The notes: generated by a model not told the origin, from the letters alone. A stretch of 64,000 bases of DNA from Symbiodinium natans (GCA_905221605.1 CAJNDS010000768.1:759293-823292); one strand, 5' to 3'; shown: positions 34,171 to 45,636, counted from the stretch's first letter. Numbers and translations are program-made.

Positions 34171-35257
34171 TGATCCTAGCGCGAGGGCACACATCGCGTA
34201 TGCGCACGCTCGCGTCGGCAACTCCGGAGTTCGCGTCATGAAGTTGCGTGCCCTGTCAAGCTCTCCGGAGTCCTACAACCTCGGCAGGGGCGACGTTTTC
34301 GCATGTCGCAATGGGCCTCTGAAGCAATAGCGCGGGCAAACCACAAGTACTGGCCGTAGGGTTTTCCCACCTGTTTCGCATGCATTTAAGGGTTTAGGCT
34401 ATTTAGGGTTTCGGGCTTCATCTCTCACACTCGTTTTTCGCAGAAGAAAGAGGCAACTTCTTACTCTGGAGAAAGTACAAGCGGGCTAGGCCATAATACG
34501 AAAGTGTTCAACCAACTTAGCTCCATAGATGGGAACAATTCAATAGCCAGGGTTTACGAAAGAGGGTCCCTGGCAATGCTGGGACTAGCTGGTGTTGAAA
34601 ACGCTGTCGTCCCAGCAGCTATGATCTGAAGAACAGCTGAGTGCTCTCAACCCTAAGCCCTTTTAAACCCTAAACCCTGAAACCTAAACCATCCAGGCCG
34701 CAGCAGGTGCTCGGGCTGCACCTCCACGAAGGAGCTTCTCGGGCTTCATCTCCTCGCGGTCCCAAACGCTGCAACAGCGACTGCTTGGAGTTCCAAGCGG
34801 ATTTCGTACTATGGCTAGTCCACCAAGGAGAAACACAAAACCTGCACTACTTGTACTATGATAATGACAGATATGGCCCCAAGGGGACTGATTATCGTAA
34901 TACTTGTATTTACGTACCCCTATTCTCGGAAATCCCCCATATCCCCCAAGGCTGCAAATCACCAAGCACTTCATTTTGAGTCTCCAACTTCGCTCAGCCA
35001 CGGTCGAGATTTTCATGACAGCAGGCCACCGCACGCACAGTTTTCCAGCGAGATACAAAGAAACTAGCAATCCGCTGAGAACAGCGTGGAAACTCTAAGA
35101 TAGATACGTGTGCTGTGTTCAGTGGCCCGCGACGTGTCAGGGTAATCTGCGCTGGCGCAGAAGCCGAAAAACACAGGAGTGACAATAAAGGCTTCATTGC
35201 TGTCCAGCAGAAAGCTCAGCTTCCGTCTGCATCAGTACAATGAGATGGGCTTGGGCA
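34171..35257. other. No supported gene
   Basis: Unique sequence; a family-C-like fragment (TACCCCTATTCTCGGAAATC) near 34914 and CCCTTTTAAACCCTAAACCC near 34658. Confidence 0.45.
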
Positions 35258-35527
35258 TTAGAAACAGAAGATGCAGGAAGCTGATTTCGTCACAGTAGGC
35301 TCCATGGCGAGCATCAAACTACGCCGCCCATGAGTGGAGCCTTGTTCTTCTTGCGTGTCACAAAGCTGGCTCACTTGCGAGGAGCCAGCTGCCACGCACA
35401 CAACTCCACCACAAATCGAAGCTTGCGTGGGTCGAGGGCCCTTTGCTTCAACGAGCTGCTGCTTCGTTGCAGTCCCGGGCCTTTTGGACGAAACTAAACT
35501 ACAAACGCCTCCCGACAGCCGCGCCAA
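35258..35527 (-). CDS. Possible small gene downstream of the receptor
   Basis: 89 codons on the same strand as the receptor, 430 nt past its stop. Ser/Gly/Ala-rich with QVSQLCDTQEEQGSTHGRR. The plus strand is also open here, so coding is uncertain. Confidence 0.22.
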   Translation of the reverse strand: MARLSGGVCSLVSSKRPGTATKQQLVEAKGPRPTQASICGGVVCVAAGSSQVSQLCDTQEEQGSTHGRRSLMLAMEPTVTKSASCIFCF

Positions 35528-35957
35528 CTCTGCTAGCTGACCGCCCCTAAACGTCCTACTGTACTGTGAAGCCTGAAAGTCCTATGAAAGTCCTACAAAG
35601 GCCCCTAAAATGCCCAAAAATCGGTCTGTTGAGTCGGCTTGCCCCTCCCGAGGCCTTGAGCCTGGGAGGTTTCGGAAGAGCAGGCCATCAAGAGGCGAAT
35701 TCGAGTCTCTCTTTAAACGCGATAAAAGGAAAAGAAGGACGTCTCCAACGTTTCGGAGCGTGGCGTGTAGGGTTTCGTCGCTCACTTAGGGTTCAGAACA
35801 CAGGGAGTTAGTGAGTTAAAGGGTTCAGGATACTTTTGGAGAAAGCACCAGCTCCCCGCCGGCTTTGCCAGAGGGGGGTCGGCATTCTTCGATTGCTAAT
35901 CTCTGAGGCCCGAATTTTTTCGGGTCTCGTCAGAAGAGGGCTCCGGCTGCTCATTCT

Positions 35958-38095
35958 CTACAACCAGGTGGACTGGGCCGGATCAGTGAAGAAAGTGGCC
36001 TTGTCCTTGTCGACGTCTTCACGCTCTTCTGGGGCATCATTGGCACTCTGCTTGATGGCCGCCGCGGCCCCAGCTTCCTTGAACTCTTTGGCGGAGTGGA
36101 CGGAAGATGTGGACATCAACTGCGATCTTCGTGTCAGCACCAAGGAGGCCTCCCCCACCTCCGAGCCCACGGCTGTCACGATCTGAGCGGCCATGCGCAA
36201 GTCATAGATGGAGAGGTTGGCGAGCACGTTCTTCAGGTTGTCCTTGCCCAAGTCCTGGATGGTTTTCGACAGAACACAGAGCTTCTCGCTCAGAACGTAC
36301 GGCTTGGGAATGGGCCCAAGAGCAAGGAGGACGCTTTCTTGAGCACCGCCCATGACATTCAAGCGGATCAAGGCAGACATCGTGACGCAGAGCATGAGGA
36401 ACACCACGCCGTTCAAGAAGAGGATGATGCCAATGACTGCGTTGGTGAGCTGCTGCATGGTCTCCTCTGCCAAGGAGGGTGCGAAAGCTCCCAGGATGGC
36501 CATCATAAGGACCAGGCAGAAGCTGATGGTCGCGTCGAACGCGTTGAGGGCCGGAAGCTTCCATGGCCACGTCATGAGCTGGACGACCATGTAGATCAGC
36601 ATGACGGTCACGATGATCAACATCTGCACATAGGGGCTGTCGCCGGCAGCCACAATGGCAAGCGAGAGCAGCAAACCACGGGGCATCATGAAGGTTCCAT
36701 ACCACCAGCAGTCACTGCGAAAGCGGAAGAGCAGAAAGCGTGTTGCTGCGAGAAACCATGCATCACCAGCCGAGGCCCGCCTTGGGGCGATGACCGTGGC
36801 AAAGATTGCCAAGGTGTAGAAGCCGATCATGCCACAGAGAACAAGCACGCCGGCAATGAACATGGGCGTGTGCTCGGGGCTCTCGAAGCAGAAGATGCCG
36901 TTGTGCTCCAGCATGCCGCTCTTGCCGTTGGGATGTGAGTAGCACATCATCGGGGACAGCGCAATCTTGCTGTAGATGGTGAAGCTGACCTGCATAAACT
37001 GGCCCAGGGTGCTCACCAGCTTCGAGCTTTCGAAGCGCCACTTTGCTGGCAAGATCTTGCTCACGAAGGCACAGAGGACGAGCCACACCAAGGCGCAGGG
37101 CAGCATGGCGGCTGTCATGTGATAGCCGGCCACTGGCGAGCTAGATACACAGTCGAAGCCCACCGCCTGCAGGTCCAAGGTGAAAAGGCTCATCAGATCG
37201 AACATCCACTGCAGCTCGGCAGGCCAGGAGAAGGAGATGTAGCCAACGATCCCGACGTTCTGAAGCATGCTGATGGTCATGGCCAGGGCGCATGAAGTGG
37301 CCAACATCGTGGTGGCCTTGGCGGTCTGTTTCATGTTCATCATGTAGTACAGCACTGGGACAGTGATGGCCCCAGCGATGCCAGCAGTCAGCCAACCCGC
37401 CATGCTGAAAGGCGTGCAATCTGCGCAAATATCTGTGCTCCAAGCTTGGCCGTCCGGACATTGCGTGCAAGGCACTCCCACCCGTCCTCCAGCACACGTC
37501 CCTGGCAAGCCACCAGGGCAGGACTCAACAGGAAGGCACTTGTAGACGTCGAAGGGTGCACCTGGGTCCGAGAAGTACCCGGAATCCACCTCCGCAGTGC
37601 GACCTCCATCACATTGCAAGCCCTCAGAGCACGGCAAGCACTGGCCCGCCTCGTAGCGGGTGTTGCCCGAGCACACGATACATTGGCCCTGAAACAGCTC
37701 CCCCTGGCACTGGCACGCCTCTTCGTCAATTGCGCCTGAGACTGCAGTCGTTCGTCCTGCCGGGCATTCCGCACAAGCGGCAAGCCCCTTCCGAGCCCCG
37801 TAGCGGCCAATGGGGCATTTCGTGCAGGAGGTTGACTCTGTCTCGTTCGCAAAGAAGCCCGGACTGCATTCATCACAGATGTCCGCCCCAAGCACGTTGT
37901 TGTAGGTTCCAGGGGCGCAGGGATGGCAAGCCGCCATGCCCGTCACGTTGGTGAAGGTGCCGACGTTGCACGGGTCGCACTCAAGCATCCCAGCGGCGGC
38001 GTACTTGCCCGCGTCGCAGGCAATGCAGCCAAGCTGTACAGAGAAGACCGTGCCTGTTCAAGACGCAATCTAGACCGCCATGAGATATGTACATG

Positions 38096-38149
<54 letters not shown>

Positions 38150-39713
38150 GATATATTATATTATGGATATATTATATTATATTATAATATCATATATTAT
38201 ATTATATTATAGTATAGTATCTTATATATTTTTATTTATTTATTATTTATTTATTTACTTATAGAATCACATTTTCTATGTGTATACAATACCTTGGGCC
38301 CTACCTCGGCACCAACATAGCCTACACATGCAAAGCACAGAAACCCGCAATCCTGGCGGACATTGGGCAATGCGGTCCGACGGCACCCAGGCAGCCCCCA
38401 AGGAACAAGCGCCGCTGCTGCAAGGAACCAACTTGCTGTTGTCATAGGGGCTCCAAACCACATCCTTGATGGCTGCAGGCAAGCAAGAAGAAGCAGACCA
38501 TAGAGAACAGTCCATAAAAACTGCCACTCTCCCCTCTCTCGGGCTACGCAACGCAAGAAAAACATCCTGAACCCAAGAACAGGAATCCGCGAGCCATAAG
38601 ATGCCCGCGCTGGAGCGCTGCGCCAGGTTGGTGAACTCATTGCCAGGTCCGCCAGTGATTTGGCGGATGAGCTGCACACCATCACGATCGCCAAAAGAAG
38701 GTGGGATGGTCGTCGGCTCAACTTCGTTGAATTGACGGACACGCCCTGTCAAGCCCATGTAATCCTTCTGCAATGACATCTCGTACAAGGCCGTCCGGGA
38801 GGCTTCCGTTCCCAGCTCTGAAAGTGAATGGTTTTGGTCAATCAGGTAGGTGTGCAAGAGGGAAGTCAAGTGCCAAAGGCCATCATAAAAGTAGCCAGTC
38901 CACACATAGTCGCATGCGCCTAGTCCATCCGCAAATGCCTGGCAAGCGGCGTTGTAGTAGTTGGAAATGTCAGCCAACTTCGTGCCAGATAGCCCGTGAA
39001 GTTCGTTGGTGCTTTGGATGGGTGAGCGGCCGCTGATCATGAGCCCTCCGGAGACCCTTGAAAGCTGCTCAGCCGTGCACGGGCAATCCTCAGAGTCAGC
39101 CATGCACTCTAGGAACATAGAGGTGTAGGATTTGTAGGATTTTCCCTCGCTTACAATGTGCAGTGGCGCGCGGTGGCTTGGAGTAGGTAGGCTGCCTGAA
39201 AGTTATGGGCTCAGTACAGCCATGGGTGTCAAGACCCTTCCCATAAACGCTCATCAGAACACTCCAGGCACAAGAGGCTCGAGAAATGAGAAGAACATTT
39301 GACCTTCTCAATCGCAAGTCACCCTCACCTAGCGACCTGCACGCATACATATATATATATATATATGTACACACACCCATTTATATATATATATATATAT
39401 ATGTACAATTGTATTTTGGACATATTCATTATGCATGGCGGCATGATAGATCACAATCTATGTTGCATAACACGATATTCACACACATGTATATATATAC
39501 ACACATATATATATATACATATATCTCTATATATATATAAACATAAACAGACTACCAGAATACAGAATACAGAATGTAAAACTGTGTATGTGAGTATATA
39601 TATATATTCATGATTCATGTTACATGAATTTGTATGTATACACATGTGTATACACATATACACATATATGCACATAGGGAGTACAAGGTGTACTGTCATC
39701 CAATAATTGCTGT

Positions 39714-39763
<50 letters not shown>

Positions 39764-40422
39764 GTGTATGTGCGTAGTATATAACTATCTATTGATTTCT
39801 TGATGTTTCATCTGGTATAAATAAACAGTGCAAAGCATCCAACATACACATCGTATACTGTATATTACATAATCTGTATACATTACATATTCTGTCTTGG
39901 AGAAACCCGTATCTGACAAATACCCTATGCCCTGCCCATGCTTAAAACTCCAAAAAGTACAAAGATGCCGAAAACTCCACCTATTCTATACAATATTTTT
40001 TGACTATCCACTACATATGAAATGTAGCCTAGGGTGTTATGCAAGATGTATTGCGTATGACTTTGCTGTGGAATTTGCGTGCTATCTTCAACATTTCCAG
40101 CAAATGTTATGTTGCATATGATAACTATCTTTCATGTGACAAGAATTATGTTTTACATGCATTTGCCCAATGTGTATACATATATGTGATCATGTGACGA
40201 AAAGCACGATTTGTGGTCATGTGCAGAAGATGCGCTTTACATGTAATATACATATACATACAATGTAAATATACATGTCTAAGTCCATTTATTCTTTTGT
40301 GTGAGTATTGCCAGTACTGCTTTACCTGAAAACTGTGTGGAAAAACGACAAGTGGTTTCATCACGCAAAGTAAACTGCATACATTTGGTCACCCCCCCCC
40401 CCCCTTCCCCCAACACCACATG

Positions 40423-40455
<33 letters not shown>

Positions 40456-43400
40456 GATATTTCCTATGCGTGCTTCTGTCTTACTTTCGTCAATGCAAGA
40501 AACCGTCAGCATTTACGGTGTGTTTGCAGGCTATAGACTTGATGAGTGCATGTCTATTTGTGCTCAAGCTCCCACCGATTCCGGTTTGACAGATAATACT
40601 GGTTGTTTGTAAAATGCTGCCCTTGCTTTTACGAGGTCTATCCTACAGAAGAGTGGTTTTTCGTATGCTGTAACCGTTTTGACACACTTGGCATGAACGT
40701 TTCCAGTTTGGAATGCAGTTCACGCACACATGAGCACGATTCACTTTCTTCTTCGCTCGCAGGCTTCTGATTCAATGTTTCTATCATGGCCTGACGACCG
40801 GCCGATGGATCGTTGGGAAACCGTATAGACTAAATAGCAGACTTGACCCGGTGCGACGTTGTCCTCATTGAATTTGCCTGGCCAAGATAACACGTTCTAG
40901 TCATGAAAACAATAGTACTGGCCCGAATTCCTGTGTTGGTTTCTTGCAAATTTTCTGGCCTTTCTGAATAATTCAAGTAAATTTAGACAAGGCATTGACC
41001 CCGATTATGCAAAGCACTTACATGATTTAAACTACTCAAATTTGTTCAAGGAGGGTGAAATCTCCGGATTTTGACTAACTCGGGGTCTAGATTTTCACCG
41101 GATTCGGATTACTTTACACAGTTTAAACAGTTTAAACAACAGAATTTGCCCCAATCCTATGTAAATTGTCTGGTCTCTCTGATACCTTTGAAACAGCTTA
41201 CCAGAACTGACTCAATACTGTTATTCAAACTATTCACATTGTCTGGCGCTCTTACAAAAAACTAAGGGTCTTCAACAATGATTGACACAAGCTTTGACAT
41301 TTAAAATGTTGACACCACTGAAAAATTGCCTAAATCTCGGGACTGCGTTAGCCATGATTCATTCCACCGGTTGGAATTTTTAATTTACATGGCTTGGTTC
41401 ACACATCTAATTTCAACTGTTCGAATTGGTTGACCTATTTGTACTGAAAATTTTGTGGACCGCAACTCTATGATTTAGATAAATCAACATAGCCCGCTTT
41501 TTCAGTGTCTGGCCTATTTAGATACTTTAAATGGTTAGGGCAGTTTGATTGTTGCATGTTTTTAACTTCGGCAGATTGATTTGATCTGTGAAATCTCTGG
41601 ATTCCGTTAGCTCTGGATCCAGGGTTCCACCGAAAGTGAAGAATTTTAATCATTTTAACAATTGAAATGAACCTAATTCTACTATTTGAAGCTATTAAAA
41701 ACTGCAGACTTGTTTTCATGGTTTTGTGAAAGTTCCAAATTTGCGAGGGCCTAACTCTTTAAGACCTGAACTTTTTCCAACCTCCAAATTTCCAAACTTG
41801 CATCACAGTCCTACAAGTGCACAATCCAACAATCCCACTGAGCTTGTGGGCTCGTGGGCTCGTGGGCGAAGGTGAAGGGCAACACTGACACGTTTCACGC
41901 CAGAGGGCCAAGCTGAACTCACACCGAGGACAAGAAAAAAACTGGAGATGAGGCTTTCTGTCTCGCCGGGACGGGAAAGGTCTGAGGTTATTGGCCCGCA
42001 GCCTTGTGGGGTTGGTTTTGCTGCTGAAGAGAGTATGAACTTGCGTAACGGAGACAATTCAACCTGTAGATTGCTGCCATGCCAGAACATGTTTGAGTGA
42101 AAACACGCCCAAACCCCGGCGTTGATGCATAGCAGTACAGATAACGAGACGAAGCAAAAGCCATAATTCGGCTTGGATCTAGAAGGTATACAAGTGTGTC
42201 TAGGGATAGTGAACAAAAGGACAGATCATGAAATGGAAGTTGTATATCACATGGTTTTTTAAAGGTTTGCTATCGTTATTCACAATTTCATTGCGATCTG
42301 GTGACAGAATCTAGATGGCGAGCGCTGGAATCATCGTTGCTGCTGCGATCCTCTGGGATTGTAGTCGGACTGCAAGTAGCGTTGGTTCGTTTAGCTCTTT
42401 TTCATCCTTATGAAGAGTTCCTTTGTGAGTTTGGCGACAGAATTTAGGTGCGTTGGTCAGCTGTGCCCGATGGGATGTCTGAAGTTGATGCGATATGGCC
42501 TGATCAGATGTCTAGGTGCTTGTCGTGATTGCAATCGTCCCAGTTCGTGTGTCATGTTGTCCATGTCGAATCTGATCCGGTATTGCATTAGCAACGAGTG
42601 TTCTTCTCTGTGCGGGGGCTCAACAGGAGGCTCGAGAACTTTGGGGAAGCTCTATTTGACACCCCATGTATGTATGTACGTATGTATGTATGTAGTTGTA
42701 ACATTACATACATGTTTTCGTGTATTATTCTTTTTGTGAATGGCTATGAACTACTCTATTCGATGATAGCCTGCTACATTAGACATGGTATGTTTCCGTG
42801 TCTGCGGCATTTGACCAGAACCCATGTGTGCAATGTGTAGTATCATCCCCTGTGCGCAAGCCTTGGGCCCTGGAAAGTCAAGTTCAAGCAGGGCTCGGGT
42901 GTGCCAGCCATGGAGGACATCAGGCCGTCGACCCAGTTTCCAAACGCCGCAATGAACCAAACGTAGTCCTGCGTCAAGGGCAAAATGGAGGAGTGTGAGG
43001 GGCCCGGGGCGGGGGGAGGATTTCTAGGGGAATGGAAGTGCGGCAGTCCGGCGGCAGCATGTCGCGCAAGTAGAACTGGCACATGACCCACATCCCGATG
43101 TACTCCGGCAGGACCATCATGTTGATTCGTGAGTCGCGCACCTTGACCTCATCCGCTGCACTTTGAGCGTCCGCGAGGGTGTTCACAGTCCGGTCAAGTA
43201 GAACGGTCCAGTCGTAGGTGCCTGCATCCAGGTCCCTCTGAATGAGCTCGAGAAAGAAGGCCTTGGCACCAGCCGTGTAGAACGGTCCGTCCATCACGCC
43301 AACGCGGTGCCAAGAGAACATCTTGAACACCTGTTTAGGGTTTAGGGTTTAGGGTTTAGGGTACATGAATCCGCCCCCTCAAAAGCAGGGACTCATACGA

Positions 43401-45636
43401 ACGAGATCTTGTGGCCTGTTTGGCGTTCTTGCTTTGTTTGCCACATTCCCTGAGACCTCTGCAACTCCCCACCTCATAGATGGCAGTGACCTTAAAGCGG
43501 TCAGAAGGAGTCATCCGCGTGAAGTACCTTTGCTTGTCAGGGAACACCGTCGACGGCAGACTGTGCACCATGATTCCCCTGCTGCTATTTACGGCTGTGA
43601 GAAAAACATGAAGCAATGCCAAGCTTGACATCCCAGGCGCGGGTAGCGCACCCGATCACTGAGGCTGGGCGAATCGCATCCGGGTGAGACCATGAGCACC
43701 TGATGAGGTAGGGTTTAGGGTTTAGGGGTTTAGGGTTTTAGGGTTTTAGGGTTTTAGGGTTTTAGGGTTTTAGGGTTTTAGGGTTTCAGGGTTTTAGGGT
43801 TTTAGGGTTTTAGGGTTTTAGGGTTTTAGGGTTTTAGGGTTTTAGGGTTCTGGGTTTAGGGCAGCAGCTGGAGCTCGGGGCACCTACGGCATACTAGTCC
43901 TGCCGCAACATTGTCAACTCGACACTCTGCTACATATACACTATAATACAAGGTAATGTAACAAGATATAATGTAATACAATAGAATGTATTATAGAGTG
44001 GTATAATGCAATGTAATAGAAACTTAATATAGCGTTACAAAACAACATGATACACATTATATATGATACAATATAATAACATAAAATATGATATAATATG
44101 ATGTAAAAAGAATCTAAGATAATGTAATATATTATATTGTATTATATGATAGTATATTAGATTTGAATATCATATAATATGATATAGTATAATATAATAT
44201 AATATAATACAAAACTCATAATATAATATAATATAATATATTAATAATATAATATAATACAATACAATATAATACAATATAATATATAATACAATACACT
44301 ATAACAGAATATAATATGATATGATACTACATGATATCATATGATATGATATGGTATATAGTATATACCATATCATATGTATAATACGTAAATATATACA
44401 TATATATAGATATGTACATATACAGATATATCCTCTGCCCTGACTCCCCCGCCTTGAAGAGCCGCGCGGCATCGCTGACGGCGGCGCAGGCCTGGCTGCA
44501 GGAGTCGCCCAAGATCGCGTGCTTCGTGGGCCCGACGGTGAAGGCCTCGAGGGTTTTTAGGGTTCAGGGTTCAGGGTTGAGGGTTCAGGGTTCAGGGTTG
44601 AGGGTTCAGGGTTTTTTTTGGCACCCGTCTAGCCACAGCAATGCAGGGTTTAGGGTTTAGGGTTCAGGGTTTAGGGTTTAGGGTTTAGGCGGTTTAGGGT
44701 TTAGGGTTTAGGGTGGGCCCGACGGTGAAGGCCTCGATGGTCGCCTCGGTCCCCTGTGCCTCATCACAGCCGGAATCCTTACTTCTCCAATGGCCAAGGG
44801 GGGAAAAAGAGGTTACACTTGATGGTCTCTATTCCAAAAAATCGACGCCCCAACAAGATTACATCCAAGCATTGGCTTTGTAAGATCCGTAAGGTGCAAA
44901 AGTTTACAAAGCTCAAGTACTGGCGAAGTGTAAGCATCTGTCAGGTGCAAGTTGACTCGGTAGCCCGGGAGGTAGGAGCTGTCCTCGATCTCCTGCGCAG
45001 CGAGTGCCAGGAGCGGCTCGGCCATAGTCATCATGTCTCCGATGACCCCGGTGTAGGGGCTGATGACCTCAGCTGCTCTACTTGGAGGTTCAGGGTACTT
45101 ATTATGAACCCAATGGTAACTGTACATAACAACCAATTATAACCATGTTAGGGCACTTAAGGGTGGTAAAAGTACGGATAGTATTGGGTTAAGAAGTGCC
45201 CTGAACGTCCAAGTACTGCTCAACCCACATTGGAGGAGTTGGCATTGTCGTTCACTAGTACTCCCTCAGGACCTCGCAGCCTCTTGAAAGGCCTGGCCTA
45301 GCAGTGCAGGTCCAAGCCGCGGCAATGTTGATGTCCTGCGCGCCCGCCCTGCCGGCGCTGGCGTTCACATCCACCGTGCACTGGCCGCCATTGTAAAATC
45401 TGCAAGGCCAAGGGGTGCCTTGCAAACGCGGCCATGAGTCATGCGCGCACCCCAAAAAAGGCCCATGCACAAATCCCGCAACAAGAAGGGTGGCCCTTGA
45501 AACAAGGAGAAGGAGAGAGGGAAGGGCCCTTAAAAGCTGCCAAGGTACCCGCTTGAGTCGAGCACACCTCAGGGCAGATGGCCAACGCACCCGAGAGGAG
45601 GGCAAGAAGGCCGAGGCCGAACCATGGCGGAGACAT
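35958..45636 (-). CDS. Multi-exon receptor: ligand-binding domain, Cys-rich repeats, polytopic membrane domain
   Basis: Proposed exons on the minus strand: 45636-45566, 45399-45318, 45067-44939, 44777-44733, 44545-44445, 43578-43473, 43330-43049, 42968-42869, 39108-38345, 38033-35958. All phases agree and give about 1,251 residues. The start is chosen because MSPPWFGLGLLALLSGALA is a typical signal peptide. Residues ~25-500 resemble a type I periplasmic-binding/ANF-receptor fold (ISPYTG, then LHLTDSGC, HAILGDSCS, YFTRMTPSDRF, YFYDGLWHL). Cysteine repeats of CxxCxxG[TKF][YF] type (GCC2/GCC3, ephrin-receptor-like) follow in the first ~150 residues of the last exon. About nine hydrophobic segments come next, then a ~130-residue cytoplasmic tail ending at TGA-free QSTWL-stop. 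It probably sits in the surface membrane as a small-ligand sensor (inference). The order recalls class C GPCRs, but the membrane part does not look like 7TM. Donors: GT, GC, GA, GC, GT, GT, GA, GC, GT. Exon edges are inferred by eye; the first and the ninth are least certain. Confidence 0.85.
38034..38344 (-). other. Receptor intron 9 (GT-AG) filled by an ATGTAT/TATTA microsatellite
   Basis: The donor is TTGCGG|GTTTCT, the acceptor TGTACAG|CTTGGCTGC, phase 0. The interior at 38091-38260 is TATATG and TATTA repeat. Confidence 0.65.
38465..38566 (-). other. Optional 102-nt intron or coding insert in the ninth exon
   Basis: AGGATGT occurs at both borders (GTTCAG|GATGTT and ATCAAG|GATGTG), giving a GA-AG intron of 102 nt. 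The segment is a multiple of three and free of stops, so it may equally be retained and coding (34 residues). Confidence 0.45.
39109..42868 (-). other. Receptor intron 8 (3.76 kb), AT-rich, no telomere repeats
   Basis: Probable borders are CAGG|GCCCAAG (GC donor) and TTCCTAG|AGTGCATGG, phase 1. It contains TA/CA microsatellites (39345-39760) and, from about 40.9 to 41.7 kb, old direct repeats. I see no convincing exon inside; one small missed exon cannot be excluded. Confidence 0.55.
39345..39760 (+). repeat. TA/CA microsatellites within receptor intron 8
   Basis: (TA)n tracts at 39349-39366, 39382-39402 and 39716-39752 with ACACATATAT units between. Confidence 0.8.
42969..43048 (-). other. 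Receptor intron 7 (GA-AG, 80 nt)
   Basis: The exon ends CTGCCGCCG; the intron starts GACTGC and ends GCGCAG-type CGCAG before GACTACGTT. The repeated GGACT at both borders is the sort of short direct repeat expected after an insertion. Phase 0; without removal the frame breaks the conserved join LPP-DYVWF. Confidence 0.65.
43331..43472 (-). other. Receptor intron 6 (GT-AG) whose acceptor is built from CCCTAAA repeats
   Basis: The donor is GAG|GTGGGG. The coding-strand 3' end of the intron is four CCCTAAA units running straight into CAG before GTGTTCAAG, so the region normally occupied by a polypyrimidine tract is telomere repeat. Phase 0 on both sides. Confidence 0.75.
43579..44444 (-). other. 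Receptor intron 5 (GT-AG) with AT-rich and telomere-variant blocks
   Basis: The donor GTCAGG follows ...GCGGGGGA and the acceptor is GCAGCAG before GGGAATC (phase 2). It holds an AT-rich stretch of TATAA-type repeats (43930-44430) and a TTTTAGGG array (43709-43862). Confidence 0.65.
43709..43862 (+). repeat. TTTTAGGG array in receptor intron 5
   Basis: About sixteen 8-base units, nearly perfect, after two 7-base units. Confidence 0.9.
44546..44732 (-). other. Receptor intron 4: telomere-repeat insertion flanked by a 25-bp exon duplication
   Basis: The same 25 bases (GTGGGCCCGACG...CCTCGA on the plus strand) occur at 44526-44550 and 44713-44737. Between them lie 162 nt made mostly of TTTAGGG and TTCAGGG repeats plus a short unique spacer. 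On the coding strand splicing at GAG|GCCTTC ... TCGAG|GCCTTC (GC-AG, phase 0, 187 nt) removes one copy and the whole repeat block and restores the reading frame ...ATIE-AFTVGPTKHAIL... exactly. Confidence 0.75.
45068..45317 (-). other. Receptor intron 2 (GC-AG), largely a family-D inverted-repeat element
   Basis: The exon ends ...GCCGCG, the intron opens GCTTGG and closes GCTGAG before GTCATCAGC, phase 0. About 130 of its 250 nt (45081-45213) are a MITE-like element whose ends read CTTGGAGGTTCAGGG and, inverted, CTTGGACGTTCAGGG. One end of the element lies about 12 nt from the acceptor. Confidence 0.65.
45081..45213. mobile_element. MITE-like element, family D copy inside receptor intron 2
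   Basis: Ends are imperfect inverted repeats over about 33 nt (GGAGGTTCAGGG / CCCTGAACGTCC). It shares the GGAGGTTCA ends with the copies near 11.2, 14.5, 16.4, 16.9 and 62.0 kb. No coding capacity. Confidence 0.6.

Noticed and set aside
36096-36938. 280-residue plus-strand frame rich in His/Asp/Glu
   Set aside because: Antisense shadow of the receptor's last exon; the minus frame has membrane segments and conserved Cys spacing.
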